In this document: positions 61,048 through 64,000 of the stretch, piece after piece
Numbering within the stretch: position 1 is the stretch's first letter
How the letters are laid out: each line of letters opens with the position of its first letter
DNA from: Chryseobacterium sp. LJ668
Lineage (GTDB): Bacteria; Bacteroidota; Bacteroidia; Flavobacteriales; Weeksellaceae
Direction of reading: 5' to 3'
NCBI RefSeq assembly: GCF_019613955.1
Contig: NZ_CP080443.1
Coordinates: forward strand, 3,209,001-3,273,000
Length of the DNA: 64,000 bases
Notes under the pieces: generated by a model
The model's database searches: none
What the model saw: only the letters and a program-made list of their open reading frames with translations
Told to the model about the DNA's origin: nothing
Made by a program: the position numbers and the translations under genes

Positions 61048-61878
61048 CTAATTATGGTCTACTTTTTTCCAGATTTTCTGATCATCAATCTGGTGATAAA
61101 ATTTATCTAAATTGGAGAACCGCAGAGTTTCTTTTGATCCTAAAGCGAGATAGCCTAAATTTTCTAAACTAGCATTAAAAAGATTAAAAACTCTTTCCTG
61201 CAAAGCTTTTTCAAAATAGATCAGCACATTTCTGCAAATGATTAGCTGAAAACTGTTGAATGAACTATCTGACACGAGATTATGTGTCGATAAAATCAGT
61301 TTTTCTTGCAGGCTTTTATCAAAACGTACGCTGTCATAATTTGCAGTATAATAATCAGAAAAATCTTCTTTCCCGCCGGAAAGCATATAATTTTCAGAAT
61401 ATATTTTCATCTGATGCATCGGGAAAACCCCTGATCTTGCTGTTTCTAAAACTGAAGGATTAATATCTGTACCGTAAATAAGACACTTATGATACAGATT
61501 GGCCTCTTTCAGCAAAATAGCCATAGAATAGGCTTCTTCACCAGTCGCACATCCTGCAACCCATATTCTTATCAACGGATATGTTCCCAGCTGGGGCAAA
61601 ATTTCTTCTCTCAGCTTTTTAAAAAAATGTGGGTCCCGGAACATTTCTGTTACATTAACCGTAATTTCCTGTATGAAATGTTTGAGATAATTAGGATCGT
61701 TAAGAACCGTATATCGGAGTTCTGCAAAGCTAGTAAAACGGTCAATGAGACAGATACGATTGACCCTGCGTTTGAAGGATGCTCTGCTGTATAAAGAAAA
61801 ATCGTATCCGTACAAATCGTACACATCTTTGATAAGATATTCTATTTCTTCATCTTTTACGATACTTGGTTCCAGCAT
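61048..61878 (-). CDS. CheR-type protein-glutamate methyltransferase
   Basis: A 276-residue protein of about normal CheR length, with the N-terminal helical CheR domain (YGYDFSLYSRASFKRRV), an NVTEMFRDPHFF segment, the SAM motif WVAGCATGEEAYS (about residue 107) and ICRNVLIYF. It adds methyl groups to glutamate residues of a receptor or kinase. Its ATG touches the stop of the preceding response regulator, and the CheB gene follows. The target could be the hybrid kinase of the same operon. Confidence 0.92.
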   Translation of the reverse strand: MLEPSIVKDEEIEYLIKDVYDLYGYDFSLYSRASFKRRVNRICLIDRFTSFAELRYTVLNDPNYLKHFIQEITVNVTEMFRDPHFFKKLREEILPQLGTYPLIRIWVAGCATGEEAYSMAILLKEANLYHKCLIYGTDINPSVLETARSGVFPMHQMKIYSENYMLSGGKEDFSDYYTANYDSVRFDKSLQEKLILSTHNLVSDSSFNSFQLIICRNVLIYFEKALQERVFNLFNASLENLGYLALGSKETLRFSNLDKFYHQIDDQKIWKKVDHN

Positions 61879-62244
61879 TTAAGATAATTTTTCTATCGCG
61901 ATTAAGAGCAAATCTACATCAATCGGCTTTTTAATATAATCCTGAGCTCCTGCATCAAGACATTTTTGACGGTCTTCTTCCATTGCCTGTGCCGTCACTG
62001 CAATCACAGGGATATGACTGATTGACGGCGTTTGGCGTATCAATTTAACGGCTTCATATCCATCCATTTCAGGCATCATCATATCCATCAATACCAAATC
62101 AATCGCAGGATTTTTTTCTAAAATCTGAATAGCATCTTTTGCCGTTGTACAGGTTTCCAATTCAAAACCGCGGGCTTTTAACGTTAATTTCAGAGCAAAT
62201 ATATTACGGGGATCATCATCCACAATCAAAATTTTCTTTTGCAT
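61879..62244 (-). CDS. Single-domain response regulator
   Basis: A 121-residue receiver with IVDDDPRN at the start, phosphoacceptor Asp in LVLMDMMMPEMDG, VIAVTAQ and Lys in YIKKPIDVD. It closely resembles the last receiver of the hybrid kinase upstream (both have MDMMMPEMDGYE), suggesting duplication. It directly abuts the CheR start and is 15 bases after the kinase stop. Confidence 0.93.
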   Translation of the reverse strand: MQKKILIVDDDPRNIFALKLTLKARGFELETCTTAKDAIQILEKNPAIDLVLMDMMMPEMDGYEAVKLIRQTPSISHIPVIAVTAQAMEEDRQKCLDAGAQDYIKKPIDVDLLLIAIEKLS

Positions 62245-62259
62245 AAGAGATTCTGTAAT

Positions 62260-64000
62260 TTAACTTTCGTATAACCAGACGCGCAACAAAGACAGCAGCT
62301 GATCTATATCCACAGGTTTTGTAATATAATCTGAAGCACCCGCCTGTATACATTTATCACGGTCACCAATCATTGATTTTGCAGTTACTGCGATAATCGG
62401 AAGCCTTTTGAATTTCGGCATTTTCCTAATTTCCTGAATCGTTTCATAACCATCCATTTCCGGCATCATCATATCCATCAAAACAACATCGATATCCTGA
62501 TGTTCGTTGATCTGCTCTAGAGCCTGAACACCATCCATCGCAAGAACAACCTCCACTTTATATTTTTCTAAAGCTTTAGTCAGAGAAAAAATATTACGGA
62601 CATCATCATCAGTAATCAGAATTTTTTTACCACTGAGAACTTCTGTTAATGACCCTAAAGTTTTATTTCTGATGGTTTCTACCGAGCTGTTTTTCTCTTC
62701 AACCAAATGTAAAAATAATCCTACCTCATCTAAAATACGCTGGTAAGAATGTGCCGTTTTTACAACTATAGAATCAGCATATTGTTTTATTTTTAATTCT
62801 TCCGAAGTTGATAAATTGCGTTCTGTAAAAATAATAATCGGAAGATTTTCTAATCCTTCATACCCTTTGATAGATTCTATAATTTTATAGGCGTTTCTTC
62901 TGTTTGGCCCGATATCTAAAATTACACAGTCGACCTGATCGGTATTGAAAGCTCTCACGCTATCCTCCACATTATCTTCTACAGAAAGCGAAATGTCAAA
63001 ATTGCTTAGGAAATAAGACAATGCATTGGCATGTTTAGCATTTTCTTCTACAATCAGCACTTTTTGCGGAGACTTTTTCAGGGCATCCTCTATTTTTTTG
63101 AATATGCCGTTCATCTGTTGCAGTGCAACAGGTTTATTAATAAAATCAATTGCCCCTTTCATCAGACTTTCCTGCTTTACATGTAACGATGACATCATAT
63201 GTACCGGAATCGGTTTGGTCTGAAAATTAGATTTTAATTCGTCCATTACCTCCCAGCCATCTTTTACGGGAAGCTGAACATCCAAGAGAATTGCAACCGG
63301 ACGATACTGTATCGCAGCAGATAAGGCCTGGTCTCCCCTTACCACTACTACCCCTTTATATTTTTGCATTCTTGCATATTTTAGTAATGCTTTGGCAAAA
63401 TTGGTATCATCTTCAACAATTAAAATAACTTTATCATCTTTTCCGATGCTACTTCTGTCGTCGTCTACATCGTCAGGTATTTCTAAAGTTTTGAATGATG
63501 CTGAAATATCACCTTCATTGTAATCAATTATATGTTTAATTTCTTCCACATCTTCTAAAATGACATTTACCAAACTTTGATCTGATCCTGAATTTGACTG
63601 AACAACTTTCAGTTCTTCTTTTACCGGAATGATTAAACTGAATTCGCTGCCTTCATTGACTTTACTTTTCAGTTCTAGATAACCACCTAATAATTTAGCA
63701 ATTTCACGGCTGATTGACAAGCCTAAACCTGTTCCGCCAAATTTACGCTGTGTAGATCCGTCTGCCTGCTGAAAGGCCTCAAAAATAATTTTCTGCTTAT
63801 CATCCGGAATTCCGATTCCGGTATCCTTTACGGAGAAAATGATGAAATTTTTATTTTTCGGGTCTTTTTTAATATTTAATTCTACACTTCCTTTTTTTGT
63901 AAATTTTAAAGCGTTTGATAAAAGATTTCTCAGCACCTGATCCAAACGCAAACGGTCGGTTTCTAAGGTTTTTGCCAAATCATCTTCAATATTGATGTTA
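62260..64000 (-). CDS. Hybrid histidine kinase with three receiver domains (N-terminus cut by window edge)
   Basis: The frame stays open past base 64000 (the codons before 63978 read NINIEDDLAKTLETDRL), so the N-terminal sensor and the phosphorylated-His helix lie outside; 580 residues are visible. A HATPase domain has NLLSNALKF, DTGIGIPDD and FGGTGLGLSIS. Three receiver domains follow: LIVEDD with LLDVQLPVKDGW, LIVEEN with VILDIGPN (acidic pair changed to E-E), and LITDDD with MDMMMPEMDG. It is the first visible gene of the operon with CheR and CheB. Confidence 0.93.
   Translation of the reverse strand, partial: NINIEDDLAKTLETDRLRLDQVLRNLLSNALKFTKKGSVELNIKKDPKNKNFIIFSVKDTGIGIPDDKQKIIFEAFQQADGSTQRKFGGTGLGLSISREIAKLLGGYLELKSKVNEGSEFSLIIPVKEELKVVQSNSGSDQSLVNVILEDVEEIKHIIDYNEGDISASFKTLEIPDDVDDDRSSIGKDDKVILIVEDDTNFAKALLKYARMQKYKGVVVVRGDQALSAAIQYRPVAILLDVQLPVKDGWEVMDELKSNFQTKPIPVHMMSSLHVKQESLMKGAIDFINKPVALQQMNGIFKKIEDALKKSPQKVLIVEENAKHANALSYFLSNFDISLSVEDNVEDSVRAFNTDQVDCVILDIGPNRRNAYKIIESIKGYEGLENLPIIIFTERNLSTSEELKIKQYADSIVVKTAHSYQRILDEVGLFLHLVEEKNSSVETIRNKTLGSLTEVLSGKKILITDDDVRNIFSLTKALEKYKVEVVLAMDGVQALEQINEHQDIDVVLMDMMMPEMDGYETIQEIRKMPKFKRLPIIAVTAKSMIGDRDKCIQAGASDYITKPVDIDQLLSLLRVWLYES

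Overview
The window looks like chromosomal DNA of a Chryseobacterium-like member of the Flavobacteriia (Bacteroidota). It is AT-rich and carries SusC/SusD-type outer-membrane proteins, the gliding lipoprotein GldI, many short lipoproteins, a flavobacterial carotenoid operon and promoter -7 boxes of the TAnnTTTG type. Starts have A-rich leaders and no clear Shine-Dalgarno sites. I see no rRNA, tRNA, CRISPR array, transposase or prophage block. The genus is an inference from gene content.

Layout. 1-6.4 kb: a SusD (cut by the left edge) and SusC pair, divergent from an MFS permease and a Nudix-fold winged-helix regulator, probably one sugar-uptake locus. 6.5-13.6 kb: glutaryl-CoA dehydrogenase, an overlapping minus-strand set (lipoprotein, DUF922 protein, AddB-like nuclease), RsmG, an aspartate-type aminotransferase and a 58-residue bacteriocin-like peptide. 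13.8-15.2 kb: peroxiredoxin, thioredoxin and a DUF6952 protein. 15.3-21.5 kb: a Bax-inhibitor-like protein, LuxC-type acyl-CoA reductase, ferredoxin, serC, serA and a DUF1015 protein. 21.8-29.5 kb: two tandem M28 peptidases (the first has lost active-site residues), an aspartyl protease with a PDZ-like domain, an ABC exporter and small secreted proteins. 29.5-36.8 kb: a cyclophilin-FKBP fusion with GldI, ilvE, mnmD, a Nudix hydrolase, DUF4294, an M42 aminopeptidase and rpe. 36.9-42.5 kb: ndk, rsgA, DAHP synthase/chorismate mutase, dnaX (split by a ten-A slippery run) and a TetR regulator.

43.0-47.7 kb is a compact operon: MarR regulator, crtI, crtB, a SRPBCC protein, crtZ and a lycopene cyclase. 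With geranylgeranyl diphosphate made elsewhere it would give phytoene, lycopene, beta-carotene and zeaxanthin. 47.8-52.5 kb holds a phage-type small protein, a YetF/DUF421 protein, a DoxX-like gene broken by an in-frame TAG, and a TPR/AraC regulator. 52.6-56.4 kb encodes a three-subunit molybdenum aldehyde oxidoreductase of PaoABC type. 56.6-59.9 kb is a TonB-dependent receptor with a DUF4249 lipoprotein. 60.0-64.0 kb is a signalling operon: hybrid histidine kinase (cut by the right edge), response regulator, CheR, CheB domain and response regulator, with no chemoreceptor.

Most interesting for follow-up: the dnaX A10 site that would separate a short gamma-like product from full-length tau, the dead/live M28 pair, the DUF1015 protein linked to serine biosynthesis, the SRPBCC gene inside the carotenoid operon, the bacteriocin-like leader peptide, an orphan terminator suggesting a small RNA, and the CheB/CheR histidine-kinase cluster.
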